A stretch of DNA of 64,000 bases from Molossus alvarezi (taxonomy: Eukaryota > Chordata > Mammalia > Chiroptera > Molossidae), in NCBI GenBank assembly GCA_037176705.1, contig CM073886.1, positions 130,230,001-130,294,000 on the forward strand. The letters run 5' to 3'. Every line of letters starts with the position of its first letter. Position 1 is the stretch's first letter. The position numbers were made by a program, and so were the translations under genes. Positions 1 to 11,612 of this stretch are shown here, piece by piece. The notes under the pieces are model-generated. The model made no database searches. It was not told where the DNA came from and was given only the letters and a program-made list of their open reading frames with translations.

Positions 1-820
1 ATATCTTAATGGAAGTAACACTATCACACACTTATAGCTACTTTATAAGGTCAACACGTCTTCTGTTGTTGAATTTACCATTATTTTTATTGACGATGTT
101 TTTTCTGCCCACAGGTCTTAAATAATTGAATGAGAATATCAATAGACATACATTTCTTAAAATTTCTATTTGCTAAAACTAAATTTGCCACTGACAGTAT
201 TTTGAAATGCAAATGTAGGTACATAGAAGTCTATAAAGCGTGTGTGTGGTATATATATAAATAAATACGCATTATATATATATACACACAGCTGTATGTA
301 CACACACATATACAGATATATGTCTCCAACAGAAATACTGTCAGTTCACACACACATTAATCCAAAATACACAAGACCAATTTGTTTTCTGCACGTCTGC
401 TGAAAACACAACGCCTTCCTCCTAAACAAAACCAGAAGTCTCGATCGCACGATCTTCCGTCTTGTGTGAGAGAGAATCAAGTTCGCTTAGAGTGACTCCA
501 ATCTGATGACTGTGCATCATTTCTTTCGTCGCGCAGGAAGTGGGTGCGAGTAATGGGATCGCTGTATGGGATTGTAGCATTCATACATCTCTCGGGGTTT
601 GGGTTCTACCTACAGGAACTGGCCCCAGTCTGAATCATGATACCTGCCATAGTTTTCAGTCTACTAACCCACTTTCAAGTCCATTTCTCCAATGACAATG
701 TAGACTAACACAGGTTGCTGTAATCTAGACTCTTTTCTCTCGATTTTTATTAATTTATTTTTGTCACAGATGTTTCTCCCTTTCCCCCTCCTAGACACCC
801 TCCTTCCCTAGACTCTTTAA
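1..820. other. Unique AT-rich intergenic DNA with a TA/CA-rich patch
   Basis: No gene or recognisable interspersed repeat is seen. Positions 238-345 hold a degenerate alternating TA/CA/TG tract (tgtgtgtggt, atatatata, acacacaca blocks), a decayed dinucleotide microsatellite. From 730 the DNA becomes T-rich up to the target site of the first SINE. Confidence 0.6.
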
Positions 821-1039
821 AAAATTTTTTTTTCTTTATTGATTTTTAGAGAGAGAAAGGGAGGGGAAGAGAGAGAGTTAGAAACATTGATGAGAGAGAA
901 CATCGACTGGCTGCCTCCTGCATGCCCCCCACTGGGAATGGGGCCCACAACCTGGGCATGTGCCCTGACTTGGGATCGAACCGGCGGCTTCTTGGTGCAT
1001 AGATCCATGATCAACCACTGAGCCACACCAGCCGGACTC
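821..1039 (-). mobile_element. Ves SINE, form B, full length
   Basis: tRNA-derived SINE in antisense. Read on the minus strand it begins with the head CCGGCTGGTGTGGCTCAGTGG at 1036, passes a B-box like GGTTCGATCCC, then a pyrimidine-rich body and an A-rich tail. Flanking copies of CCYAGACTCTT (806-820 and about 1040-1052) look like a target-site duplication. SINEs of this kind are transcribed by RNA polymerase III and copied by the L1 machinery. Short frames here on both strands are shadows. Confidence 0.9.
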
Positions 1040-1326
1040 CCCCAGACTCTTAAGTGAGTTTTCATTTAAGAGAATGTGACATGCGAGCTTTGTTTCTTGA
1101 GATGGTCAGAACCCTTCCCTGACTCAACCAAGGGTGCGGCTAAGCAGTGTGTAGCTGAATGATGGCCAAGGCGGTGGTCTGCCAGTGTCGTGGACTCCTG
1201 GGCTTCTTAAAGAGGGGCGGACGCGCCCTCTTTTTGTCTTCTATTTACTGTTGATTGGACGTTAGCCACCATTCTGTGTTACAGGACATGGTAGGTTTGG
1301 CAAGGCAATAAGAAAGGGCTGCTTGG

Positions 1327-1661
1327 GTGGATGACCCTGACCACTGATGAGTGGTGGACAGCCTAGACAACTGATGAGCGGTGGACGGCCCAGGCCACTG
1401 ATGAGCGGTGGACGACCCTGACCACTGATGAGTGGTGGATAGCCTAGACCACTGATGAGCGGTGGACGGCCCAGACCACTGATGAACAGTAGACGGCCCA
1501 GACCACTGATGAGCGGTGGACGACTCAGACCACTGATGAGCGGTGGACGACCCAGGCCACTGATGAGCAGTGGACGGCCCAGACCACTGATGAGCAGTAG
1601 ACGGCCCAGGCCACTGATGAGCGGTGGACGGCCCTGACCACTGATGAGTGGTGGACGACTC
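1327..1661. repeat. 27-bp minisatellite, 12 units
   Basis: The core CTGATGA recurs at 1344, 1371, 1398, 1425, 1452, 1479, 1506, 1533, 1560, 1587, 1614 and 1641, exactly 27 bp apart each time. A typical unit runs GTGGACGGCCCA, GGCCACTGATGAGCG. Units differ by point substitutions only, with no insertion or deletion. Because 27 is a multiple of 3, several frames stay open through the array on both strands and give spurious 9-residue-repeat proteins; no protein is claimed. Some units contain a short dyad CCACTGATGAGTGG. Confidence 0.97.
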
Positions 1662-1705
1662 ATCTCTGAACCACTTCATCGTGAAAGAGAAATGAAATTC
1701 TATCT

Positions 1706-2322
1706 TGTGTTAGTTTGCCGCGCAGCAAAACCACTTACCACAAACTTAGTGACTTAAAACAGCACCCGGCTATTAGCTCCCTCCAGCTGGGACCCAGGTG
1801 TGGCCAGCTGTGTCCCCTGTGCAGACTCACGGCAGAAAGCAAGGCCTTGGCGGAGATCGTAGTCGCTACGCTGCTCCGAGGCCTCCGAGCCCCTTGGCGT
1901 TGACACCAGTTCATGGTCACGATGGGACTGAAGGCCACGCGTCTCAGGTCTCGGGGAAGGCCTGGAAGTCTTTGCCACGGCGTCTTCTCCACGGCCCCTC
2001 AGGACGTGGCAGCTTCGGTCCTCACATCCAGGCGGGGTTCTCCGGTGCCTCAGACCTCATCCTTCTGAAAGGACCCTGCCCTTTAGCACATCTGATTGGG
2101 TCAGGCCCACCCAGAACAATCTCACTTTGAAGACCTCAAAACCAATGGATTTGGCACCTTAATGGCATCAGCGAAGCCCCTTTACTATCATCTTTCGTGT
2201 AACTCAGTGACGGACTGAAATTCGTCGTAGGCGTGGTCCCGCCCTCCAGCGGAGGCGGTTTGCAGAGAAGGACACCCCAGGGAGAGGGAACCTTGAGCCA
2301 TCTGTCTCAGAAGTCCACTACC
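1706..2322 (-). mobile_element. MaLR-type (MLT1-like) LTR relic, antisense
   Basis: The plus strand opens with tgttagtttgc, then taccacaaacttagtgactt and aaaacag, the signature of an antisense MLT1-like solo LTR. Near the far end come gattgggtcaggcccaccca and gaacaatctcactttgaaga, typical of the same family. Old non-coding retrovirus-like LTR from before the bat radiation, strongly diverged; the subfamily is not assigned. Open frames through it are chance. Confidence 0.6.
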
Positions 2323-2629
2323 ACACTTGTGCAAGCTATTGTTATTTGTTTTCATAATATACGGCCAAACTTCATTATAAATAATGCATCACATTTACCT
2401 TTACATTTGTATGCAGGGGTATTTGTTTAGATAAATGTGTAGCCATTCTATCACAGACAGAATTGTTTACCAAGTTTCTATAGATATACTTATGTGAATT
2501 TTTGTTTTAGATACCGAGAAGTTTACTTCTAAATTTAGCGCACAAATGCAGTAATTCGGGGTCAACTAGGATGCTTATCCCCTTGTATTCTATGTCTTTT
2601 CACATTCTATTTAGTTATTTACTTATTTT
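2323..2629. other. AT-rich unique spacer
   Basis: About 300 bp of AT-rich DNA between an old LTR and a SINE. No gene, RNA or repeat is recognised. Confidence 0.5.
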
Positions 2630-2836
2630 AATATCTTTTCATTGATTTTTTTAGAGAGAGGGAAGGGAGAGAGAGATGGAAACATTGATGTGAGAGAGAT
2701 CCATTGATCAGCTGCCCCCTGCACACCCCCTACTGGGTATCCAGCCCACAACCCGGGCATGTGCCCTGACCAAGAATCGAACCGGGACCTCTCAGTCCAT
2801 GGGACGACACTCAATGCACTGAGCCACACTGGCCAG
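2630..2836 (-). mobile_element. Ves SINE, form B
   Basis: Antisense copy. On the minus strand the head TGGCCAGTGTGGCTCAGTGC is at 2836-2817, followed by a B-box-like GGTTCGATTC and the body motif CCCAGTAGGGGGTGTGCAGG. It ends in the AATCAATGAAAAG-type tail at 2630-2650. Divergent enough to be moderately old. Confidence 0.88.
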
Positions 2837-5660
2837 TCTGTCTTTCTGCATTTTAAATGGCCTTGTTTTATATGGTACTTAATTGTATAAATCATCTCAA
2901 ATCACTTTTCAAATGAAAAAAAAAAAAAAGAGTAAATGTAAGGATTAAAACAGGCTCCATTATATTTAAAATAGATTGTAAACTTAGGGGCGGGAGGAGG
3001 TGAGGTATTTTTATTCCCTTTTAGTCATTTGTAGTTTTGCATCTTTATATATTTTCTTTAATCCAAAATTTAAATAGTTTGGCTGGGAAATTGCATTTGC
3101 CTTTAGTTGTCTTGAAATTTCCACAGTGAATCCAGGTATTTAAAAATTGTCTATGTGATCATTAAATACTTTCCTGAAAATCTTTCACCCCAGAAGTTTC
3201 CATGGCAAGTTTAGTTGAAAACACTTGTTTGTGATTGGAGAGGAATATCAAGCCTTGTTTTCCCAGTTGCACTTCTCGCAAAGGGGGGACAAACAGCTGA
3301 CTTATGGGTGTGTTTTGTTAAACTAAGAGTACATTGCATTTTCCCCACACTAAAATGTGCATCACGTTCTTCAATCAGACTTACGATTCAGACATTACCT
3401 GGATACATCAGCTGTCTTCTAGAAGGACCGGTTCACAAACTCAAGTGCCCACATGGCCAGTCATGAATTAGGGATAATTTAAATAAGTCAGGTATAATAA
3501 AATAAGGTATGCTGGGGAATGTAATAACCCGGATATGAGTTTCTCATCTAAAGGCACACTCCACATAGCACACTCCAATTCATTCAAAGCCAAGTTTATC
3601 GTCACTTCGAGTGTTCATCAGAAGTTCATAGTCTATGTTTCTTTGCAAAATAACTCAGTTTTAAATGTCAAATCCACATTCAAAATTTATAAGTAGTGTG
3701 GGCCAGAAAACATCACCCCTACGTGAATGTGGTCATCAGGTTGGAAATGGACAATTTCTGTTCTAGGCAGTTCAATTGGTTAACAGTGGTAAACATTTTG
3801 TTGTTGGCTATGAAATATGTGTTAAAAGGCTGACATATAATAAGTGCCCTTGAAATATAAGCTAATTTAATTTGATGTTTCACAAAAGAGTAGTTTCCTC
3901 TTTTTCAAGATCTTTGTCTTTTTATGACGAAGAACCTTGTCATGAGATTGTGTACATCTAATCTTTTTAGTTTAATAACGAACTCCTCATATCTTATTTG
4001 GTAGACAAGACCTGAGCTATATTTTAGGTAACAAAGCCCAATCTGTCCCAAGTAGGTAAAGAGTATATCTTAATCTGTGTATTATATAATAAACGGGTTA
4101 TAAAAGATTTACGTTTTTGTTTCTATGAACCATATCTCATCAGACAGGACTTCTATCTCCACAATCTTAGTGAGCCTATGAATGCTAAGGAACAGTCCTT
4201 TATTTTTCATATTAAAAGACAAAATATGCTGCCTTCAGAGAAACGTGTGCTCTGTATATAACCCTTTCTCTGCACTTATGCTTTCTGTCATGACTAATTA
4301 ATCATTTAATCTTAAACTCTACTCAGATGTAATTGGCCATTTCATAGGTATGGTTTTGCCTACTTACCAACCCGGCAGAGTAGTGGAGAACTTGGCTACA
4401 CTGTTATTTTGATGAAGCAACGTGAGACCAACCTTGATGCCTGCTGAACTTGAAAGGGGGGTCACGCAGTCACCCAGCTGGACAGTGTAGCCCAGCCGTA
4501 CTTCCCCAGAGCGCACACCCAGGCCCACTGGGGCACTGCAGTGAACTCCTAGGTCTGCCAGAGGATCTTTAAACATTTTAAATGTTAAAGGTTTGCAAGA
4601 AACACAGTTTGTGCAACACTGCTGAAAGCATGTGACCTACAAGCCCAGGATGGTCCCAGTGTCTGTATTAGATGGTGCTGGTAGGTATGTCACCCCGTTC
4701 TCAGAAAGCCGAGGGTTCAGAGGTTACTGCAATAAACAGGAAGCCCTATATATAGCTCAGGGTAAAACAGGAAATGAGGGTGGCGGTGTCCAGTCTGATT
4801 CCAGCATTTAGGAACTTGTACGGCGTCCGACAGCTGTACGCATCTCGTTACTAAGTAATTGTGGTTATTTGAGAATGAAGCGATATGCTGCTTTTAAAAA
4901 CATATATATGTGTGTTATTTATATGTACTAAGTTGTTAGAACAAAAATACTTATTGTTTGGACCTCACTACTTACTAACTGGAATGGTAGTTCTTTCTTT
5001 CTGTCTAGGGGCACCATGAAAAAATGTATTTAGAGAATAAGGTCTGCAAACAGAAAATTTGAAACCTCTGGTAATGGCATTTCCACGGATCCGTAAGCTC
5101 CGCGTGGCTGGCGACTAGTCAACCTGTTTACTGTTCCATTCCCAGCACTCGCTGTAGGGCTCGGCATATCACTGCCACTCAAATATAGGTGCTGAATTCT
5201 TTTATTCAGTAATCAAATGACGTCAATGGTGTTGATAAGTAAGCCAGTCACAGCAGGCATGGGAAGTGAGAGAAACTAAGTGTTCCAAGAAAGATCTGGT
5301 TCCTAGTAAAACAGAAGGTGTGGATAAATTTCGAGTGGAAAATCAATTTTGGCCAAGGCCTGCATCTATTATGTGCACAACTCTGCATTTTGATCTTTAA
5401 TAAGAGAAAGCAGTTTTTTGAATTATTTTTTGTGAGTGTTTCTGCTGGTAATACAATGCTCATCAGATGAGAAATAAACGATTTAAAAATCAGAAAGGTC
5501 AGTTCCTGCTTATACACATGCATAAAATTGTTTACTTTTAAAATTGGGATTCAAGTAAAATTCAACCCTCCGTACTTAATCTTTTCATGAAGTAACAGGT
5601 GGCACATGTTCCAAGAAAGACAGCAGACCAATGTTCCCAGGGAATAAATGTTCCAGTCAT
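2837..5660. other. Unique AT-rich intergenic DNA, 2.8 kb
   Basis: No gene, RNA gene or confident repeat. The stretch is AT-rich with short A runs (2917-2929). A slightly GC-richer segment at 4360-4760 resembles neither an exon nor a known repeat. A perfect cAMP-response-type octamer TGACGTCA lies at 5218-5225. All frames are short (under 100 codons) and lack domain-like composition. Confidence 0.5.
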
Positions 5661-6215
5661 TGTTGCCTCATGAGGAAGTACCAGTGCCCCCAAATTTAGT
5701 GGCTGAAAATAACAATCGAGTGTGACCTCTCGGAATTCTGTGGGTCCACTGGGTTCAGCTAGTAGGTTCCTAGAGTCTCTCAGGAGATTACAATCAAGTG
5801 TCGGCTTAGGCGGGAGGCTAGACAAGCGGGATGTTTCCTTCACACATGTCGGCGCTTGAGCTCGGATGGCTGGAAGAGTTACCGTGGCTGGGATGTTCCT
5901 TCACAGGGTCCCTCGACACCGTCCCCTTGTGTGCCCTCGAAGCCTGGTGGTCTCGCGGTAGTCCAACATCTTCCATAACCACTTGCTTCAGCAGCAAGAA
6001 TCCCAAGACACGAAGGCCCAAACCGCAAGGACTTTTATAACAGCCCTGATCATTATGCAGAACCATTACTGCTGCCTTGCGGGAGCATCTGCTTGGAACA
6101 GCATCAGCCGGATTCAAAGGGAAGGACTACTCCAAGGCACAGTCCCGGGAGGCATGGCTAATGGCGAGGCCGTGTTGGAAGATCAACTCCCAGATGAAAC
6201 TGTCTTGCAGTTTTA
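5661..6215 (-). mobile_element. MaLR-type LTR relic, antisense
   Basis: Recognised by atttagtggctgaaaataac near 5695 and ggaattctgtgggtccactg near 5733, followed by the GC-richer middle typical of antisense MLT1-like LTRs. Heavily mutated; the ends are approximate and the family call is tentative. Overlapping frames of 69-99 codons on both strands are treated as chance. Confidence 0.45.
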
Positions 6216-7480
6216 AGGAGCTCACCGCGTAGAGGGCTGTAGGTGCTAACATATGTCCACTTGGAAGAAAACCTTGGTGCCCATCAGTTAAAAAGAACTG
6301 GTATCGCAGAGCGAGGTCACTGAAGGCAAGACGAACTCTTCTAATACCTGATAATGTGCACATCTTTACGATTAAATGAGCTTGGTCTCCAATTCGTCCA
6401 AAGGACAAAAATAACCCTTTTTATAGTGACCATGCTTGGGAATAATAGTTACCTTAAATTTGTTCACCGCTTGGCTTCAATCTGCTAAATTAGTTGACGC
6501 TGCCCTTTGAGTGATTGGAATGATCACTAAAGTCTGATAAACATTTCTGCTTTTGCAGTGGGGAAGAAAATCACAGAGCTTATCCTTAAGAAGTATGATA
6601 TAGACTCAAAATATAGATGTCTTCCAAATATAATTGGATGTTTTGATTAATTAATACTACAAAGAAAGGAAGCAAGGTGTCTGAGCACATAGGAATTAAT
6701 CTGGGGTCCAGAGATAAAGAAGGAAACAGCATTTCTGGGAGAAGTAAGTGTTTCCCACGTTTGCTTTGGTGTTTTCTCATCCGCAACAATGTGCAGTTAG
6801 GTTCTTATGTAACGTTTCTCTTCCGATATCCCCTACATAGAAACCGTTCCCCCCTGGCTCAGCATAATGACGCTACTCTCTTCCTGGGTCAGATGACTCT
6901 TTTCTAGACCTGCGTGCTGAGCCCTTTCTCGTCTCGTGAAGATTACTGAAGAAGATTAGTGGATTCCAGAGACATTCTCAGACCTCAAAGCTTGAGACAG
7001 CGCCCGCACCATGACCCTGGGGTCCAATGTCAGAGACAGGAGGCGGATCAGTCTCGTTTCTCTTACTTTCACTAAATCAAGTCTTGTAGAAATGTTTAAA
7101 GTTGTTAAGTCATATTTTTATCACATCTAGGCAGTTAAAAAAATACAAACTCTAGAATATATTAAATATGTAGTAGACAAAGGTTAAGTAAATTATTTTA
7201 AAATTATTCCATATTTTCAACAAAGATAGGTATTCTGTGTGTTGGTTTTACTTGGGGCATTCCATCCCTAGAATTTTTTTTCCTTTTGCTCCTCCACCAG
7301 AGCTGTGCCTCGTTATTTACTCTGTTACTGACTCGGTTTAAGTCTTTGTCACCTCTCCATTGGCTGTTTCCATAGTAACTTAACTAGTATTTTTGATTCT
7401 CCTGGAACATTCTCTAACCCGCCATGAGTGCGATGCACACGGCACTGTATGCCCTATCTCCTTGTCTCCCTCTCTTCTCT
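6216..7480. other. Unique intergenic DNA
   Basis: No supported gene or repeat across 1.26 kb. AT-rich around 7080-7220; otherwise mixed composition. Confidence 0.5.
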
Positions 7481-7975
7481 TCATCATTTGCATTAGTTAT
7501 CGATTGTGGCATAAATTGCCACTGACCTGGTGGGTCAAAACAACACAATTTGTTATGTCACAATTTGTTATCATGTGGGTCAGGAGCCTGGCATGGCTTC
7601 GTAGCCTCTTCTACTGAGGATGTCACCAGGCTGCACCTGAGGTGCCGGCCAGGGATAAGCTCCCACCTGGAAGCAACACTAGAGAAGGCATCTGTTTCCA
7701 AGGTCACTTAGGTCGCTGGCAGAATCGATTTCCTTAAGGTTGTAGGACGGAGATATTCGGCTCCTTCCTGGTGTCCGCTGCCGGACAGACGCCTGTCTCA
7801 GGGAACGTCACACAATCACAAGAGGATCAGTCTATCACTGTTATCATTTACTATTGGTTGAACGCAAGTCACAGGTCCTGTGACACTCCATTCCGTGGTG
7901 TGAAGAGCAGCAGGTGTGGTCATGGGCGGGCGGTACTGGGAGGCCATGCCCTCTTAACTCCATCTGCCCAACCAC
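7481..7975 (-). mobile_element. MaLR-type LTR relic, antisense
   Basis: The plus strand reads attgccactgacctggtggg then tcaaaacaacacaatttgtt, then atgtgggtcaggagcctggc and ttggttgaacgcaagtcaca with ggtcctg. These are in the order expected of an antisense MLT1-like LTR. A local duplication of caatttgttat (7548 and 7562) suggests a small slippage. No internal retroviral genes flank it, so it is a solo LTR relic. Confidence 0.6.
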
Positions 7976-8560
7976 CAGAGGTTCAGTCCTGTTTTAGGTG
8001 CTGTTTGTGCCTGCTCTTGTCTTTCCTTGGACTATTGTTTCCGTACCTACTGCTCAGCAGAATCCCCTGAAAAAGATGTATCATAACCCTTTGCTTCTCT
8101 TTTGTTCTTTTCACTTGCTTTTTAAAAACACTTCTCAAAATAATATGACAAAAGCTCGTTTGGTGGCCGCCAGCCCTCCCTCTGTGACCTTCCACAGGAA
8201 TGGGGGCAGAGCCTGCTCATATTTGCATGGTCGTCGTTTTGCGCTGAACTGGACTCCTACAAAGTTGGTGGAGGGAGTAATCTAATTATTTCCTAGAAGA
8301 AACCTTCCCAGTAGCCGTGTTTGTGGGCTGTGTGTGTATTGAAGGGTTAGAACAACCCAGCTCCCCTCAACCTGTCAGTTCACTTTCTAGGCAGAACACT
8401 GGGTCTTGTTTTCAGGGTACTTCTTGCCTCTACTTTGTCTAGAGTCACAGGGTCACACTTCCGTGACCCGAACAGACTTTCTCAGTCATCTTGAACAATA
8501 ACCGTTTTTCTCTTACCCTTAACAAGACAGAATAAAAGCAAAATAAAGAGTCATGTGAAG
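7976..8560. other. Unique intergenic DNA
   Basis: Nothing recognisable. Two overlapping frames of 70-99 codons on opposite strands around 7983-8285 have low-complexity hydrophobic content without a domain signature. Confidence 0.5.
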
Positions 8561-8793
8561 CCCTGGCCAGTTTGGCTCAGCAGTTAGAGCATCGGCCTGT
8601 GGACTGAAGAGTCTCGAGTTTGATTTTGGTCAAGGGCATGTACCTGGGTTGCAGGTTCAATCCCCAGTCCTGGTCGGGGTCGTGCGGGAGACAACAGATC
8701 AATGCGTTTCTCTCACATCAATATTTCTCCCCCCCCCACTCATCCACTATCTCTAACCATCAGTGGAAAAATACCCTTGAGTGAAGATTAATA
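8561..8793 (+). mobile_element. Ves SINE, older A-like variant
   Basis: Head ccctggccagtttggctcag at 8562, A-box-like TGGCTCAGCAG, then a decayed first B-box (gagtttgattttgg) and a second B-box-like GGTTCAATCCC near 8655. It ends with the 3' motif ccttgagtgaagatt and an A-rich tail. It lacks the modern form-A body and seems to be an intermediate or older subfamily. Confidence 0.88.
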
Positions 8794-9348
8794 AAGCCAT
8801 TCAAGACAATGTCATCCTTAGCTTATTTGCAGTATTCTTCAGGAAAACAGGGCACATCTTTCCGTGCTGACGTAGACTTGTCGCAGCAACTGTCCTGATG
8901 TGGCCACTGTCTTGGAGAAAGCCCCCTCTCCAGCCCTCACTCCAATGCCCGCCTCAGCCTCCCTGAACCTCAGTTCCTGCTGGTTTTTCCAGCCAGAAGT
9001 GATGGGGATTCTCTTCCTGGCACTGGAACCCTGAGCGGGGCGCCTGGTGTGGGATGGGAACCCCTCAGTCCTCAGGGAGGACCTTCCCAGCCGAGATATC
9101 CTCCTAATTTTTATCCGCCACACGTGGGTGTGGGACCAGCCCGTCCCCTCCGCCCCTCCTCCCAGTCTCCATGTGGCTGCTGCTTTAATTACGTAGTCGT
9201 AGGACTTCCATTCAGCTGGATTTCAGGCGGTTTTGAATGATGGTTGTTCTGTAGTTTAGTTGTAACTTTGATGTGGTTGTCCAATCTTTTCTTTAATAGA
9301 CAATATTTATTATATGAAACAATCACATTTATATTGCTTGAATTTCTT
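8794..9348. other. Unique intergenic DNA
   Basis: Mixed composition, GC-richer between 8900 and 9180. No gene or repeat is supported; the overlapping frames on both strands are short. Confidence 0.5.
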
Positions 9349-9395
9349 CTGTTTTATATATATATATATATATATATTTTGTTTAGATAGAGTAG

Positions 9396-9435
<40 letters not shown>

Positions 9436-9594
9436 TCGACATGAAAGAGACACATCCAGTGGCTGCCACCCTTACAACCCAACCAGGGCCGGGGACAAAC
9501 TGCAACCGGGGTACATGCCCTTAGCGGGAACTGAACCCGGGTCTTTATGGACTGCAGGCCGACGCTCTAACTGCTGAGCCAAACTGGCCAGGGC
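9349..9594 (-). mobile_element. Ves SINE, form A, with (TA)n tail
   Basis: Antisense form A. The head is the complement of gctgagccaaactggccagg at 9574-9593, with the form-A B-box GGGTTC. The 3' side merges into a (TA)n tract at 9355-9376 and a (GA)n tract at 9402-9431. TGAATTTCTT flanks it at 9339-9348 and 9595-9604 as a 10-bp target-site duplication, so the TA tract belongs to the inserted tail. Confidence 0.92.
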
Positions 9595-9604
9595 TGAATT
9601 TCTT

Positions 9605-11080
9605 TTTTTTTTTTTTGAGATTAATTTTTGTTGGGCAATCAAGAGAAATCCTAACAAAATTTTATGCTATTAAAAGATATAAAATATTTGTTTGAATATT
9701 TTTCTTATTGTTTTTTATTGTAATGATGACAATTTAAATATCACTATTATATTATGAAGGGTACTGAGTTGTTCTTTTTGAGTTTGTGGGGTGATTTGCT
9801 TTTATAAGATCTAGAAGAAATGCATAGGATATCAATTCAACTGAATGCAGCAGAGATTTAGGGCTGATATTCATGTTTGATAGGACAAAGGATTGTAGGT
9901 GAACTTAATTTTTATTTTTATTCCTTTTAATTTAGTTTGACATATCTTATTTCTGTGATAAAATGCTATGGTTTTCTTTTTAGGAATAGATATCATTGTG
10001 GAATGGATTACCTTCTATACTATATATTTCTGTGATATTGAATTTATATGACTTGATAATTTATTTTTATTTAGAATAAGGATTTTAAAAGACAATTATA
10101 AAAACAAAACATGATTTTTTGAAAAGATAAGTTAATAACAAATAAAATAAAATTCATGTTTCAAAATATAATTTAAATACTAGAACTGCTAACTTTAAAT
10201 AATAAAGGTCAGAGAAATGAAGGAGAAAATAAGCTGCTTTTTATTAACAAAATATATTTTATACTACTTACTCTTTTCACTTAACAGTAAGTCAAAAACA
10301 TTTTTCTATGTTAATAAATGTTCAATATCAGTTTTAATGGATCTGCGTGGCAAAAAGAACTGACTAACCAATTACTTTAAAAAATATTCCAGTTGCTCGT
10401 CTGTGAAAATACTGTTTCGATGAATCTGTTTGTTCCTAAGTCCCTATTTTCTGGTAAGACAAATTCCTAAATAGACGATCTTTAAATTAAAAGATCACAC
10501 TTTCTTCTTTAAGCTTTTGCCGATAGTTGTTGCCTTTCTGCCTTCTAGAATTGATGTGCCAAGTCACGTGTCCAACTCCACAGGCGTGAGTGTCCCTTCT
10601 CCCCCCGCGTGTACTGGCTACACGTGAGGATACATGTATGCTGATTTTGTATAAAAAGCTTCACTTTAAAACTCTGTATTTGATTATTATAGGGGTTAAA
10701 TACTTTCTGTATGTTTATTGGTCACTTCTTAGTCAGGTTAGTTATTCCATCATCTTATTATCCACTTTCCCTAGGAGCCCTGGCTTTTTCTGTTTTAACA
10801 CTACAACGATTTATGTACTATGGGGAAAATCCTTTATCTGTCAGTCTTGCCACAAATGATTTCCATAGTTTGTATTTGCTTCTTAAAATCTATTCACACT
10901 GTGTTTGGAAATGCAGATGTTGAAAAATTATAGAATCAAATCTATCTATATTTTATGTACTTTATTCAGAAATAGCTTTGCCACATAATTATTTTTAAAA
11001 ATCTACATTTTATTGTAAACCTTTAGTGATTATTGCCTCAAGCTTCTTCTCTATTGAAAAATGTTTAAGCTTTTTATTTA
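9605..11080. other. AT-rich unique DNA
   Basis: Strongly AT-rich with many A and T runs. No gene or identifiable interspersed repeat. Two overlapping plus-strand frames near 10590-10923 read as random hydrophobic sequence. Confidence 0.5.
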
Positions 11081-11204
11081 AAAATAATTATATTTTCATA
11101 GAAAGTTGCAAGCATAGTATGGGGAACCCCATAAAGCTTTCAACAAACTGCCTTCAATGACAACATCTTATGTAAATATAATACAATATCAAAACTACAA
11201 CAGA
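11081..11204 (-). mobile_element. Old L1 3' fragment, antisense, left part
   Basis: The tract ttttcatagaaagttgcaag followed by acatcttatgtaaatataat resembles the antisense 3' untranslated region of old mammalian L1 (L1M class). It is interrupted at about 11205 by a younger L1 in the opposite orientation and resumes at about 11613. Confidence 0.5.
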
Positions 11205-11612
11205 GGGTTGGATAAAGAAAATGAGGTATACATATACTACTCATCCCTAAGAAAAGAGGAAATACTGCCATTTCAGACAACATGGATAGATCTTGAGATA
11301 TCATACTAAGAGACATCAGTCAGAAAAAGTCAAAAACCATATGATTTCACTCATATGTGGAATATGAAACTGAATGCAACAAGCAAACAAACAGGAAAAA
11401 CAAACAAAAACCCATAGACACAGAGAGCTTCATGGTGGTTACCAGAGGGAGGGGGAATTGGGGGGTTGGTAAAGGGAGTCAAATATAAGTGATGGAAGAT
11501 GTGGCTTTGGGTGGTGAGCACATGATGCAATCAATATACAGATGATGTCTCTTAGAACTGTACCCTTAAAACTTATATAATTTCATTAACAAATAGAATT
11601 AAATTAAAAATG
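11205..11612 (+). mobile_element. L1 3' end, 5'-truncated, nested
   Basis: Sense L1 tail. It has the end of ORF2 (acatggatagatcttgagat, catatgatttcactcatatg), then a 3' untranslated region (catggtggttaccagaggga, gggagtcaaat) and the terminal tgtacccttaaaacttatat with an A-rich end. ORF2, which encodes the endonuclease and reverse transcriptase, is represented only by its extreme end. The element lies inside an older antisense L1, so it is the younger of the two. Confidence 0.85.

Noticed and set aside
1344..1650. CTGATGA cores spaced through the minisatellite, as in hammerhead ribozymes
   Set aside because: The hammerhead also needs a GAAA segment and matching stems I and III; these are absent from the 27-bp unit.
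1327..1661. CRISPR-like array
   Set aside because: Direct repeats are contiguous with no unique spacers; this is a eukaryotic minisatellite.
1245..1679. 144- and 133-codon minus-strand frames with 9-residue repeats
   Set aside because: They exist only because the minisatellite unit is a multiple of three; composition mirrors the DNA repeat in several frames.
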